This document shows, one piece after another, positions 1 to 6,426 of a stretch of DNA of 12,246 nt (position 1 is the stretch's first letter; each line of letters starts with the position of its first letter). The stretch lies in contig CAJTML010000061.1 in NCBI GenBank assembly GCA_910577495.1, positions 1 through 12,246 on the forward strand. The letters are read 5' to 3'. The DNA is from an uncultured Eggerthellaceae bacterium. Lineage in GTDB: Bacteria; Actinomycetota; Coriobacteriia; Coriobacteriales; Eggerthellaceae. A program made the position numbers and the translations under genes. The notes under the pieces are model-generated. The model saw nothing but the letters and a program-made list of their open reading frames with translations, was not told where the DNA came from and did no database searches.

Positions 1-359
1 GTCAGCAACTCAGGCACGTGCGTGTGCCCATGAATGCACACCTGCGGGATGGGATCCCCTGCCGCCAGACCCGCACAGCCATTAAAGCCAATCCGCACAT
101 CGCGCGGATAATGCGACACCAAAAAGCGCACCCCGTCAATCACTGGATGCGCAAAACGCCCGACCGAGGCACCATATTCGTCAAAATCGTTGTTGCCCAG
201 CACCGCCGTTGTGGGCGCCAGCGCCTCAAGCATATGCAAAATCTCCGGACCACCAATATCGCCCGCGTGAATAATGTGGTCAACCTCAGCAAGCGAGGCC
301 ACCGCCGCATCCGAAAGCGAGCCGTGCGTGTCGGAGATAATTCCAATAGTCGTTGCCAT
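1..359 (-). CDS. YfcE/MJ0936-like metallophosphoesterase (3' end outside window)
   Basis: The first 119 codons of a calcineurin-like phosphoesterase are visible; the C-terminus runs off the left edge. The metal-binding signature of the small YfcE/MJ0936 phosphodiesterase family appears in order: SDTHG (Asp10, His12), AGDIGG (Asp34), LGNND (Asn57, Asp58; the family usually has GNxD), SHYP (His83) and IHGHTH (His110, His112, His114). Such proteins bind two metal ions and cleave phosphodiesters in the cytoplasm; the natural substrate is often unknown. Family members are roughly 150-180 residues, so a modest C-terminal part is missing. The ATG at 359 follows a GAAAGG Shine-Dalgarno-like sequence. 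The gene lies 31 bases after the radical SAM gene on the same strand with no hairpin between, so it is probably the third gene of the luxR operon, although A/T-rich TATACT/TATAGG sequences in the gap could form a weak promoter of its own. Confidence 0.9.
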   Translation of the reverse strand, partial: MATTIGIISDTHGSLSDAAVASLAEVDHIIHAGDIGGPEILHMLEALAPTTAVLGNNDFDEYGASVGRFAHPVIDGVRFLVSHYPRDVRIGFNGCAGLAAGDPIPQVCIHGHTHVPELL

Positions 360-390
360 ACCATGCGCCTTTCGCCCTACCCTATATAAA

Positions 391-1266
391 TTAGTATAGC
401 GAAGGAGCCTGCCCCACCTCAACGATCACGCGTGACGGATCAGCAACGTCTGCCACATAACGCGCCACATCCCCCGTCGTGCGATACACCAGCTCATCCA
501 CCTTCGACACCATACCCGCGCCCAGTCCCAACTGGTCAGCCCCTGTCTGCGCAAGCGTCACCCAGTGTGGCATCTTGCCCGGTTTGGCGAAGAGTTGCCC
601 TGTCTTATCCTGCTCGGTGAGTCCGGCGGCTGCAAGCGTTGTTGCCGCCTGCTTCGCCAGTGCGTCCGCCTCTGCGTCGGGCATATTCGCCACCTGCTCA
701 AGCCGCACGTAGGCCGGATCGTACGAGCACGCCTTGTCCAACGTGCGCTGCCACGTTTGCGCGGTTTGACCTGCGAACCCATACAGCAGATGCAAGCCAA
801 GCGTTTCGGGGCCATAGAACTTGCGCATGGCGTTATGCGCCGAGAGATGCCCAAGCGTGCCCGGCGCCTCAAGTGCGGCGTGCTCTGCTGAGACCAACGT
901 GGGCACAAAGAATTCCAGCGCCGTCACGCCCATGCGCTCAAAGAGCCTGAAATTGTGCTCGTCAATTTTGTCGGTCACCGTCTCCAACGTGATTTCTACC
1001 TCGGGTGATACGCAAAAATGCTTTTTGAGGGCGAATACGATGGTGGCAAGGTTTGTCCCGCCAAGCAAAAGTGGCGTGCCCCCCGTAAAGCGAATAGTCT
1101 CAACGCTATACCCTTCGCACAGCTCCGCCGCTGACGCGATTTCGGTCAGCAGCGCGTGCGTGTAGTCAGTCACCATGCGCATCGTTGAAGGCGTGGTAAG
1201 ACGGTTACAAAACGTGCAGTGTTCGCCACAAAGCGGAACGTAGATAGTAATCAGTAGGGGTTTCAT
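391..1266 (-). CDS. HemW/HemN-like radical SAM protein, short form
   Basis: A 291-residue radical SAM enzyme, presumably cytoplasmic. The [4Fe-4S]/SAM-binding CxxxCxxC motif is CGEHCTFC (Cys13, Cys17, Cys20), preceded by an IYVPLC strand as in HemN/HemW (which have YIHIPFC). Further matches to that family are TGGTPLLL (residues 61-68, for GGGTPT), TLETV near 93, LHLLYGFAGQT near 158-168 (HemW has LDLxxGLPGQT) and LGLGAGMVSK near 246-255 (for LGIGAGAHS). The protein ends soon after this motif, so the C-terminal HemN domain of the usual roughly 380-residue members appears absent. Family roles include anaerobic coproporphyrinogen III oxidation (HemN), heme chaperoning (HemW) and anaerobic heme breakdown (ChuW/HutW-like); the exact role here cannot be read from the sequence. 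The ATG overlaps the luxR stop in an ATGA, which suggests translational coupling. A heme-linked role would suit an island that encodes a multiheme cytochrome, but that is inference. Confidence 0.85.
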   Translation of the reverse strand: MKPLLITIYVPLCGEHCTFCNRLTTPSTMRMVTDYTHALLTEIASAAELCEGYSVETIRFTGGTPLLLGGTNLATIVFALKKHFCVSPEVEITLETVTDKIDEHNFRLFERMGVTALEFFVPTLVSAEHAALEAPGTLGHLSAHNAMRKFYGPETLGLHLLYGFAGQTAQTWQRTLDKACSYDPAYVRLEQVANMPDAEADALAKQAATTLAAAGLTEQDKTGQLFAKPGKMPHWVTLAQTGADQLGLGAGMVSKVDELVYRTTGDVARYVADVADPSRVIVEVGQAPSLY

Positions 1267-2738
1267 ACGTCATCCTCGTCAATTACCAGGTGGATATCGT
1301 TTTTGGACAGGTCTTGCGCGTGGCGCTCCACCACACCAATGAGTTCTTGTTGGGACGATACGCCAAGCTTTCGGTACACCTTGGCAATGTGAGTTTTGAT
1401 GGTGTTTTCTGAGAGCACCAGCTCACCTGAGATGGCTTTGCGGTTCTTCCCACGTGCCAGCAGGCCAAACACCTCAGCCTCGCGCGCGGTAAAGAGCGCA
1501 TCCGCCGAAAGCGCCTCAATGGCCGCGCTGAAACTGTTCGACGACACGCCATCGGCAGGTGTCACAATGCCCCAGCTCTGTTGCTCACTTTTCGTAGTCA
1601 CCAACATGAGCGCGCTCACCAGCAACACGGTTGCCACCAAAATGGCAATCTGGGGCAACATGTGCTCAAAGCGTCCGTCGTAGCAGAGCAACCCGAGCGC
1701 CTGACCAAAACCAAGCGCGCAGGCCAGAAGTGGAAAGAGGTATCCATGCGTGCACTTAAGGCGCGCCATGAGATAGACACAGAGCATCCACGCAATGATT
1801 TCGCTAAACCGATACCCTGTGACCGAAAGCAGGTAGCCCACCAGGCCATTGCCCCAGCCAGCCAGCACCAAAAAGCCCAGCGCCAGCAGCACAAAACCCA
1901 CCTGATAGAGCAGCCGGTTGAAGTTCAGATCCAACACAAAAACCGCCAGCGCCACAAATACTGCCGCAAGCGCAAAACCAATGGAAGCCAGCGACCCGAG
2001 CGTTTCCACCTCGTTGACCAGCGTAAAGATGCCCTGCATCAGCCCCAGCGACGCCCCCAGCAGCACAAGCGTCACCACAAATTTCACCGGGATGGCGCTT
2101 TGCGTTGCCGACGCCCGGTGCGCACTTTTGAGCGTGGCACCCATGTCGGCATGCTTCGTAAACCAGGATGCCAACGGGAAAATTGCAATGGCGAATACCA
2201 AAATGCTCACCTGGCGCAACTCGTGATTGAGATAGACCGCGCCCCACGAAAGCAGCGACGCCAAAAGCGACGACACAATGCAGGCCACAATCATGAGCTT
2301 ATAGTGTTGCAGCCCAACCGCGGCAACACATCTGCCCCACGCGGCATAAATAAGCGCGCCCAACACGCCAAACGCACACCCACCTGCAAGCGCAGCTTCC
2401 AACCCCGTTGGTATACCATCAAAGCTGCCGTCCAAAACATCACAGAGCACAATGATGGCAAACGAAATTCCCGCTGCCACAAGCGTTGGCAGGCGAAGGG
2501 TTGCGAAAGCACCGTTTCGCGTGCGGTGATAGAGAAATATCGCCAGCGAAACCAGCGCAAAAATCACCAAGCTGATTGAGCGCGACGGGATGACAATCCC
2601 GGACGAGCCGAGTGCAACCGTCAAAAACGTGGGCGACTGAAAGACAACCCAGTTCCAACTCCAAAAGAACCCAAACACCAAACAAAAGAGCGCGAACAGT
2701 TTCTTATCCACACCCGTGAAAACTTGCCCTAAACCCAC
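1263..2738 (-). CDS. Membrane-embedded LuxR-family transcriptional regulator (about 12 TM + HTH), copy 1
   Basis: An integral membrane one-component regulator. About twelve hydrophobic segments fill the first ~375 residues, six before and six after a polar loop (HADMGATLKSAHRAS), an MFS-like layout. A short linker leads to a C-terminal LuxR (GerE) helix-turn-helix of about 57 residues beginning FTAREAEVFGLLARG, with the recognition segment SENTIKTHIAKVYRKLGV. By family knowledge the HTH binds DNA while the membrane part could sense a ligand in or outside the membrane. It has no receiver domain, so it is not a two-component response regulator. An ATG at 2753 gives 496 residues but has no Shine-Dalgarno. 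The GTG at 2738 follows AAGGAGG, and the likely extended -10 at 2765-2773 would leave almost no leader before the ATG; I therefore prefer GTG (491 residues). It is divergent to flavoprotein 1, its likely target, and overlaps the radical SAM gene by 4 bases. Confidence 0.92.
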   Translation of the reverse strand: MGLGQVFTGVDKKLFALFCLVFGFFWSWNWVVFQSPTFLTVALGSSGIVIPSRSISLVIFALVSLAIFLYHRTRNGAFATLRLPTLVAAGISFAIIVLCDVLDGSFDGIPTGLEAALAGGCAFGVLGALIYAAWGRCVAAVGLQHYKLMIVACIVSSLLASLLSWGAVYLNHELRQVSILVFAIAIFPLASWFTKHADMGATLKSAHRASATQSAIPVKFVVTLVLLGASLGLMQGIFTLVNEVETLGSLASIGFALAAVFVALAVFVLDLNFNRLLYQVGFVLLALGFLVLAGWGNGLVGYLLSVTGYRFSEIIAWMLCVYLMARLKCTHGYLFPLLACALGFGQALGLLCYDGRFEHMLPQIAILVATVLLVSALMLVTTKSEQQSWGIVTPADGVSSNSFSAAIEALSADALFTAREAEVFGLLARGKNRKAISGELVLSENTIKTHIAKVYRKLGVSSQQELIGVVERHAQDLSKNDIHLVIDEDDV

Positions 2739-2764
2739 GATCCCTCCTTGCATAGCGCTTCTTG

Positions 2765-2773
2765 ACTATAGCA
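2765..2773 (-). promoter_or_regulatory. Probable extended -10 promoter element for luxR copy 1
   Basis: Read on the minus strand the sequence is TGCTATAGT, an extended -10 (TGn followed by TATAGT, 5 of 6 to TATAAT). No good -35 is present; the nearest is TGGGAC about 16 bases upstream, which fits a promoter that needs an activator. Transcription would begin near 2758, giving a roughly 20-base leader to the GTG start at 2738. Confidence 0.5.
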
Positions 2774-2802
2774 CACAGGCGAAATTGTCCCAGGTCACAA
2801 GC

Positions 2803-2821
2803 TTCACCCTCGATGGGTGAA
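2803..2821. promoter_or_regulatory. Perfect 7-bp inverted repeat, candidate LuxR operator
   Basis: TTCACCC-TCGAT-GGGTGAA is a perfect dyad in the luxR/flavoprotein 1 divergent region. It lies about 45-63 bases upstream of the predicted luxR start of transcription, a position typical of activator sites, and also upstream of the flavoprotein gene. LuxR-type HTH dimers usually bind dyads of this size. Binding by the neighbouring LuxR is inferred from position only. Confidence 0.5.
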
Positions 2822-2873
2822 TTTCGCTTCCTTCGCAATGAAACCTTGCTCGGGTGGCGCTTTTGGCGCGCTT

Positions 2874-2901
2874 TTTCGCCAGACTTTGGATTGTGGCGAA
2901 A
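2874..2901. promoter_or_regulatory. 8-bp inverted repeat upstream of flavoprotein 1
   Basis: TTTCGCCA and TGGCGAAA form a perfect 8-bp inverted repeat separated by 12 bases (half-site centres about 20 bases apart, close to two helical turns). It ends 46 bases before the flavoprotein 1 start codon, so it could be an operator overlapping or next to that promoter, or a hairpin in the leader. No run of T follows it, so it is not a terminator. Confidence 0.4.
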
Positions 2902-2947
2902 CGGGAAAGTAGCCACGGCATGAGACAGATGAGGAAGGGAAGATCGT

Positions 2948-4744
2948 ATGGATTCCAAACTATCACGTCGCAACTTTTTAAAGGGAGCAGCCGCTGGTTC
3001 TGTGGGCATGGCAACGCTCAGCTTGCTTGGAGGATGCGCGCCAACGTCAAACGCTGACCTGAGCAACACGGGCGAGGCCGCCCCGGCTGCTGACGGCACC
3101 AACACCACCACGCAAGCACCCGCGCAAGCGACATCTACGTGGAAGGTTGCTCCGGAGCCCGTGAGCGCCGACCAAATTACCGCAACCTATGACGCGGATG
3201 CTATCGTGGTTGGCCATGGTCACGCCGGCATTACCGCCTGCCGCGAGATTGCTGAAGAGGGCAAAAAGGTCATCTGCATTGAGCAGCAAAGCGAAGAAAA
3301 CTACATGCCCAACGGCAACGAGGGCGGCATCATCAACAACTCCTATTTGATGGACAAGCAAGGTGTTCCCGCCGTTGACCCCATTGATTTCTTCAACAAC
3401 TGGCAGGTCACCACGGGCAACACTGCAAACCCTGCCCTACTCATGAAGTACTGCCAGAATTCTGGCGAAAACTCTGACTGGTATCTGGATGGCCTGACCG
3501 AAGAGCAGCTGGACACCGCCTTTATTGCATTTAGGAATTGCGAAACCGCTGATCCGGCTGAAGTTGCAAACGGCTACTACGATAAGGTTCAGATGCAGGT
3601 TGGACCGTACAAGTCATACACCTCTTCACTTGGCTTTTATGGCGCCACCACCCAAACCGACATCCATAAGCTCAACCGCGAAGCCGCCAAGGCAGCAGGC
3701 GCCGAGTTCTACTTCGACACGACTGCAAAATACCTGGTCACGGATGATTCTGGCGCAGTCACCGGCGTAGTTGCAACCGACATTGACGGCAACTATGTTC
3801 AGTTCAACGCTCCGGCAGTTGTGCTGGCAACGGGTGGCTTTGGCTGCAACGCTGAGATGATCAAGGACCTCTGCGCTGACGTCATTGGCTTTGCTACCGC
3901 AGAAGAAGTTGAGTCTTTGGGAACCTCCATGGACAACCGCTTCGGCGACGGCATCCAGATGGCTTATTGGGTTGGCGCTCAGCTGGAAGGTGGCGGCGTT
4001 GCCACCATGGGCATGAAGTCATCAGCTGATGGCTGGCCAAGCGGCATTTGGCTGGACGAAACCGGCAACCGCTACTGCAACGAGTTCTGGGGTCAGGCCG
4101 AGCAGCGCGGCAACCACGCCGTCTTTATGCCGCGCGAGAATCACTACGTCATCTACGGCAACGACTTGTTCGACACCGTGCAATACTGCACGCCAAGCCA
4201 CGGCTCCAACAAACCCAATATGCTGTTTATGGATTGCTTGCAACAGGCCATGGATCAGGCCGTTGACACCGACGACATCGTTGAGGTTGAGGGCGAATTC
4301 ATGACCCATGTCAGCCTCTACGGCGCAAACACCGTAGCCGAGCTGCTCAAGAAGATGGGCTGCACCGATGAGACCGTCATCAAGAATGCTGAGGCTCAAA
4401 TTGAGCGCTACAACCAGTACTGCGCCGACGGTGCTGACCAGGAGTTTGGCCGCGATGCCTCGCTTATGTGGCCGCTTGCCGAAGGTCCGTTCTATGGCCA
4501 GGTGAAAAAATCAAGCGTTGGCAGCGCACTGACCACGATGGGCGGCCTGGTAACCAATGGCGAACAACAGGTACTGGATCAGAATTCCCGCCCGATTCCC
4601 GGTCTGCTTGCATCAGGCAACACCACAGGTCGCCGTTTTGGCCGCGACTACTTCACGCCCATCAGCGGCATGAGCTTAGGCTTTGGCTGGGTGCTCGGTC
4701 GCGAATGCGGCAAGAGCGTTGTCGCCTGGCTTGACCAGCAGTAA
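2948..4744 (+). CDS. Tat-exported lipoprotein FAD-dependent reductase (fumarate reductase flavoprotein superfamily), copy 1
   Basis: A 598-residue extracytoplasmic flavoprotein. The N-terminus carries a twin-arginine signal (SRRNFLKG, residues 6-13) and a lipobox LLGGC with Cys30 as the lipidation site, then a Thr/Ala/Pro-rich linker to about residue 65. The FAD_binding_2 fold follows: dinucleotide motif VVGHGHAG (87-94) with acidic Glu112 after the second strand, ATGGFG (294-299), FGDGIQMA (332-339), GNRYCNE (373-379) and the C-terminal flavin segment GLLASGNTTGRRFGRDYF (552-569). Relatives reduce fumarate, urocanate, cinnamates, steroids or drugs as terminal acceptors. The fumarate reductase NExxxR proton-donor pattern is not evident after GNRYCNE, so fumarate is doubtful and the substrate is unknown. 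No heme domain is fused, so a separate electron donor is needed. AGGAAGGGA gives a good ribosome site. It is divergent to luxR copy 1 and ends at a hairpin terminator. Confidence 0.9.
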   Translation: MDSKLSRRNFLKGAAAGSVGMATLSLLGGCAPTSNADLSNTGEAAPAADGTNTTTQAPAQATSTWKVAPEPVSADQITATYDADAIVVGHGHAGITACREIAEEGKKVICIEQQSEENYMPNGNEGGIINNSYLMDKQGVPAVDPIDFFNNWQVTTGNTANPALLMKYCQNSGENSDWYLDGLTEEQLDTAFIAFRNCETADPAEVANGYYDKVQMQVGPYKSYTSSLGFYGATTQTDIHKLNREAAKAAGAEFYFDTTAKYLVTDDSGAVTGVVATDIDGNYVQFNAPAVVLATGGFGCNAEMIKDLCADVIGFATAEEVESLGTSMDNRFGDGIQMAYWVGAQLEGGGVATMGMKSSADGWPSGIWLDETGNRYCNEFWGQAEQRGNHAVFMPRENHYVIYGNDLFDTVQYCTPSHGSNKPNMLFMDCLQQAMDQAVDTDDIVEVEGEFMTHVSLYGANTVAELLKKMGCTDETVIKNAEAQIERYNQYCADGADQEFGRDASLMWPLAEGPFYGQVKKSSVGSALTTMGGLVTNGEQQVLDQNSRPIPGLLASGNTTGRRFGRDYFTPISGMSLGFGWVLGRECGKSVVAWLDQQ

Positions 4745-4791
4745 TCCCGCTTTAACCTGAGCTTACCCTGAGCTCACCTATCCCCTCCCTG

Positions 4792-4821
4792 AAGCCCTCG
4801 CTCTCCTGAGCGAGGGCTTTT
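4792..4821 (+). terminator. Rho-independent terminator after flavoprotein 1
   Basis: A perfect 11-bp stem AAGCCCTCGCT / AGCGAGGGCTT with a 6-base loop (CTCCTG), followed by TTTTATT on the plus strand. The stem touches the stop codon of the convergent MocR gene (4820-4822). In the minus direction the T-run is poor, so it mainly serves flavoprotein 1 but may also slow MocR transcription. Confidence 0.85.
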
Positions 4822-6220
4822 ATTCGCCAAACCATGCCTTCGCCAGCGCTTTGACGCCCGGCTCAATATCCTCCTCAGCAATGGACGAAAAACCCACCAA
4901 GAGCATCCGCGTGGTAAGCGGGCGCGATCCCATCCAATACTTCTCCGTGCCATAGACCAGCACATCGGCTGCGCGCGCCGCCTCAATCAGCTCTTGTTGG
5001 GTGCGCTCATCGTGCACCTGCACTAGCAAATGCAGTCCCGTGCCGTTTTCAAGCACGCTCACGCGATCTCCCAGATAGGTATGCAGCGAGGCAGTAAGCG
5101 TTTCGTACTTGCGCTTGTTTTTCGCCTGCACGCGCCGAAGCTGCCGATCCCAATGCCCCTGGCTCATAAAGCGTGTCAAAACCGCTTGCGAAAGCCACGG
5201 CACCGAGGTATAGGCGTTGGCAAACAGCGTTCGCCACTTCTCCAAAAGCGCAGGTGGCAGCACGAGATAGTTCATGCGAAGCGCCGGCGAGAGCGACTTT
5301 GAAAACGTGTCCATATAAATGACGCGATCACAGTGATCCATGGATTGCAGCGGCGGCTGCGGGCGCTCTTTGTAGCGAAAGTCGCGGCAATAATCGTCTT
5401 CCAAAATGTAGGCGTCGTTTGCATCTGCCCAGGCTATAAGCTTGCTGCGCATCTTGATGGGCATCGTTTTGCACGTGGGGAACTGACTGGATGGCGTCAC
5501 GTACACCAGCTTTGCCTGCGAGCGCTCCAAATCGGCGAAAAACTCGTCATAGCTCACATCCACGCGACACGGAACCACGCGAAAGCCGCTGCGATCAAAG
5601 GCTTCGCGCGCACCAATATAGCCGGGGTTTTCCATGGCTACCACATCGGTGCGTGCGTCGAAAAGCGCCAACAGATTCTGAATGCTGACCTGCGTGCCCG
5701 GCTGGATAATGACCTGGCCAGGCGTGCAATCAACGTCGCACTGCGTAGAGAGCCGCCACGCAATTTCAGCGCGGAGCGCCTCTTCGCCCAACGGATCGGT
5801 GTAGGTGTTGCACGTGCCGCTCTCCACGCTGAGCAAAATATCGTCCGTGATGGCGCGCCACACCGTCGCTGGAAACGTTCCTGCCTCTAAGTTGCCGTAG
5901 GTAAAGTTGTAGCGCGGCCGGCGCGGCTCACCCAACAGCGCTGCAGCTGCTTCGCGCTCCTGCAGTTGCAACAGCGCCGCATCTGAGCGAATGTCCAAAA
6001 CAACGTAGCCCGAACCTGGCCTGCTTTCGACATATCCCTCCTGCACCAACTGGCTATACGCCGCATCGATAGTGTTGCGCGAACACGCAAGCTCCGCCGC
6101 CAGCCCGCGGATGGAGGGCAGCTTTGAGCCATGCGGATACAAACCCTCTTCAATATCGTGGCGAATCTTTTCGTATATTTGCTGATAAAGCGGCAGGTCG
6201 CTTTGTTCACTGAGTTGCAT
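4820..6220 (-). CDS. MocR-family transcriptional regulator (GntR HTH + aminotransferase-like domain)
   Basis: A 466-residue cytoplasmic regulator. Residues about 9-73 form a GntR winged helix-turn-helix (LYQQIYEKIRHDI, GSKLPSIRGLAAEL, SRNTIDAAYSQLVQEGYV, RPGSGYVV). The remaining ~370 residues are a type I aminotransferase fold with NPGYIGAREAF, TPSSQFPTCKTMP, EDDYCRDFRY and the pyridoxal-phosphate lysine motif DTFSKSLSP (Lys308). Known MocR proteins (PdxR, GabR, TauR) sense PLP or PLP adducts of amines and control vitamin B6, GABA or taurine genes. The effector here is unknown. An in-frame ATG at 6301 would add 27 residues, but the ATG at 6220 follows AAGGAGA at ideal spacing and begins right before the HTH, so it is chosen. 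The gene is divergent to nrfA across 206 bases that hold a direct repeat suited to MocR binding. Confidence 0.93.
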   Translation of the reverse strand: MQLSEQSDLPLYQQIYEKIRHDIEEGLYPHGSKLPSIRGLAAELACSRNTIDAAYSQLVQEGYVESRPGSGYVVLDIRSDAALLQLQEREAAAALLGEPRRPRYNFTYGNLEAGTFPATVWRAITDDILLSVESGTCNTYTDPLGEEALRAEIAWRLSTQCDVDCTPGQVIIQPGTQVSIQNLLALFDARTDVVAMENPGYIGAREAFDRSGFRVVPCRVDVSYDEFFADLERSQAKLVYVTPSSQFPTCKTMPIKMRSKLIAWADANDAYILEDDYCRDFRYKERPQPPLQSMDHCDRVIYMDTFSKSLSPALRMNYLVLPPALLEKWRTLFANAYTSVPWLSQAVLTRFMSQGHWDRQLRRVQAKNKRKYETLTASLHTYLGDRVSVLENGTGLHLLVQVHDERTQQELIEAARAADVLVYGTEKYWMGSRPLTTRMLLVGFSSIAEEDIEPGVKALAKAWFGE

Positions 6221-6289
6221 GCGGTCTCCTTGTGACCCGTTAGCACCACGTGCTTCCCTCACCGATGCCCAATTGTGACGGTGCTGTGT

Positions 6290-6324
6290 AACTGTACCCA
6301 TTACCAGTCCACAACTGTCCCCAT
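6290..6324. promoter_or_regulatory. 12-base direct repeat, candidate MocR operator
   Basis: AACTGTACCCAT (6290-6301) and AACTGTCCCCAT (6313-6324) match at 11 of 12 positions with starts 23 bases apart, about two helical turns, so both copies face the same side of the DNA. Characterised MocR regulators such as GabR and PdxR bind direct repeats near divergent promoters. On the minus strand each copy contains GACAGTT or TACAGTT, which may overlap the MocR promoter and allow autoregulation. It lies about 100 bases upstream of nrfA. The assignment to this MocR is inferred from position. Confidence 0.55.
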
Positions 6325-6426
6325 CTTTTTTACCATGCGTGACCCTGTAAGTAAAGCAGACCCAAACGATAAGCTACCAACATCGTATTGAGTGTGAAAA
6401 ACATCGAGACGTCCATAGGAGGGATT

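Noticed and set aside
1581..2579. 332-codon plus-strand open frame antisense to luxR copy 1
   Set aside because: It lies wholly inside the regulator gene, its product is rich in Arg/Gln/His with no domain, and it has no ribosome site; it is a shadow of high-GC codon use.
4757..4777. CCTGAGCT direct repeat after flavoprotein 1
   Set aside because: Two 8-base copies 11 bases apart just before a terminator, with no further copies or symmetry; too short to interpret.
6221..6301. Longer MocR start at 6301
   Set aside because: The extra 27 residues have no family match, and the ATG at 6220 has an ideal AAGGAGA site; the longer start would also place the candidate operator at the start codon.
6388..6426. 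Upstream ATG for nrfA at 6388
   Set aside because: No ribosome site precedes it, and it would put 13 residues before an otherwise normal lipoprotein signal peptide.
6325..6426. FNR/CRP-type site or clear sigma-70 promoter for nrfA
   Set aside because: No TTGAT-N4-ATCAA-like dyad and no convincing -35/-10 pair could be found by eye; only loose TAAGTA/TAAGCT matches are present.
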